Shown: one piece after another, positions 33,277 through 33,289 of the stretch
Layout of the letters: each line of letters opens with the position of its first letter
How positions within the stretch are numbered: position 1 is the stretch's first letter
Assembly: GCF_028767025.1 (NCBI RefSeq)
Contig: NZ_JAJQXX010000019.1
Span: 1 to 33,289 of the forward strand
Reading direction: 5' to 3'
DNA from: Blautia sp. XA-2221
Lineage (GTDB): Bacteria > Bacillota > Clostridia > Lachnospirales > Lachnospiraceae
DNA length: 33,289 bases
Translations under genes and position numbers: made by a program
The notes under the pieces: model-generated
Seen by the model: the letters and a program-made list of their open reading frames with translations, nothing else
What the model was told of the DNA's origin: nothing
Database searches by the model: none

Positions 33277-33289
33277 TTGGTCAAGCCCT
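33277..33289 (-). rRNA. 3' end of 23S rRNA (partial, cut by the window edge)
   Basis: The minus-strand sequence AGGGCTTGACCAA matches the usual 3' end of Firmicute 23S rRNA (...GAGGRCTTGACCAA). Only 13 bases are in view, but the structured spacer and tandem strong terminators after it fit an rRNA operon whose 16S and 23S genes lie beyond the window. Confidence 0.6.

Noticed and set aside
1..33289. CRISPR arrays, tRNA genes, insertion sequences, prophage
   Set aside because: No regularly spaced repeats, no tRNA-like cloverleaf, no transposase or phage gene was seen on either strand.

Overview
The window looks like chromosomal DNA of a Gram-positive anaerobe of the Lachnospiraceae type (Blautia/Ruminococcus/Dorea relatives). 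Reasons: strong AGGAGG-type ribosome binding sites, TTGACA/TATAAT promoters, the order ylxM-ffh-rpsP-khpA-rimM-trmD, a short glycyl-tRNA synthetase of the homodimeric type, an oxygen-sensitive two-subunit serine dehydratase, and the carboxyspermidine route to spermidine. Genus-level assignment is inference. Most genes (about 119-23224 and 24720-28313) are on the minus strand. Three to four genes at 23485-24594 and 28563-30841 are on the plus strand.

Layout. 1-1420: a decayed accessory patch with a SymE-like toxin gene, a broken Fic gene ending at a terminator, and a long stretch without genes. 1508-9903 (minus): glf, a conserved hypothetical gene, an M16C peptidase, era, recO, a ureidoglycolate-lyase-like cupin and glyS, closely spaced and probably largely co-transcribed, with a terminator after glyS. 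9978-15515 (minus): a polyamine operon, speA-speE-speB-carboxynorspermidine synthase-nspC, preceded by a 450-base leader with a good promoter, several hairpins including a compact three-way junction, and a terminator. 15966-20624 (minus): the ylxM-ffh-rpsP-khpA-rimM-trmD-queA translation/secretion operon, driven by a near-consensus promoter. 20695-23224 (minus): a metallophosphoesterase and an odd cytosolic fusion of a ParB-like domain to a BMP/PnrA-type ligand-binding domain. 23485-24594 (plus): a DUF362/2x[4Fe-4S] protein. 24720-27353 (minus): a P2A-type cation ATPase preceded by a recognisable yybP-ykoY (Mn2+) riboswitch with its own terminator. 27714-28313 (minus): a membrane-anchored surface protein with a probable Shp/NEAT-like heme-binding domain. 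28563-30841 (plus): sdaAB-sdaAA plus a HAD phosphatase. 30974-32761 (minus): an AT-rich patch of unknown genes and one broken small membrane protein gene. 32925-33289: the tail of a ribosomal RNA operon on the minus strand. The last 13 bases match the 3' end of 23S rRNA, followed by hairpins and two tandem terminators.

How the genes work together. The polyamine operon can take arginine to agmatine (SpeA), putrescine (SpeB), carboxyspermidine (synthase, using aspartate semialdehyde) and spermidine (NspC). It also carries an aminopropyltransferase (SpeE) with no SpeD in view and a D-to-N change in its catalytic motif. The leader of this operon is the best candidate here for an undescribed regulatory RNA. 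The manganese riboswitch suggests that the 'calcium' ATPase is a Mn2+ exporter. The ParB-like/BMP fusion beside a phosphoesterase is the most unusual protein architecture.
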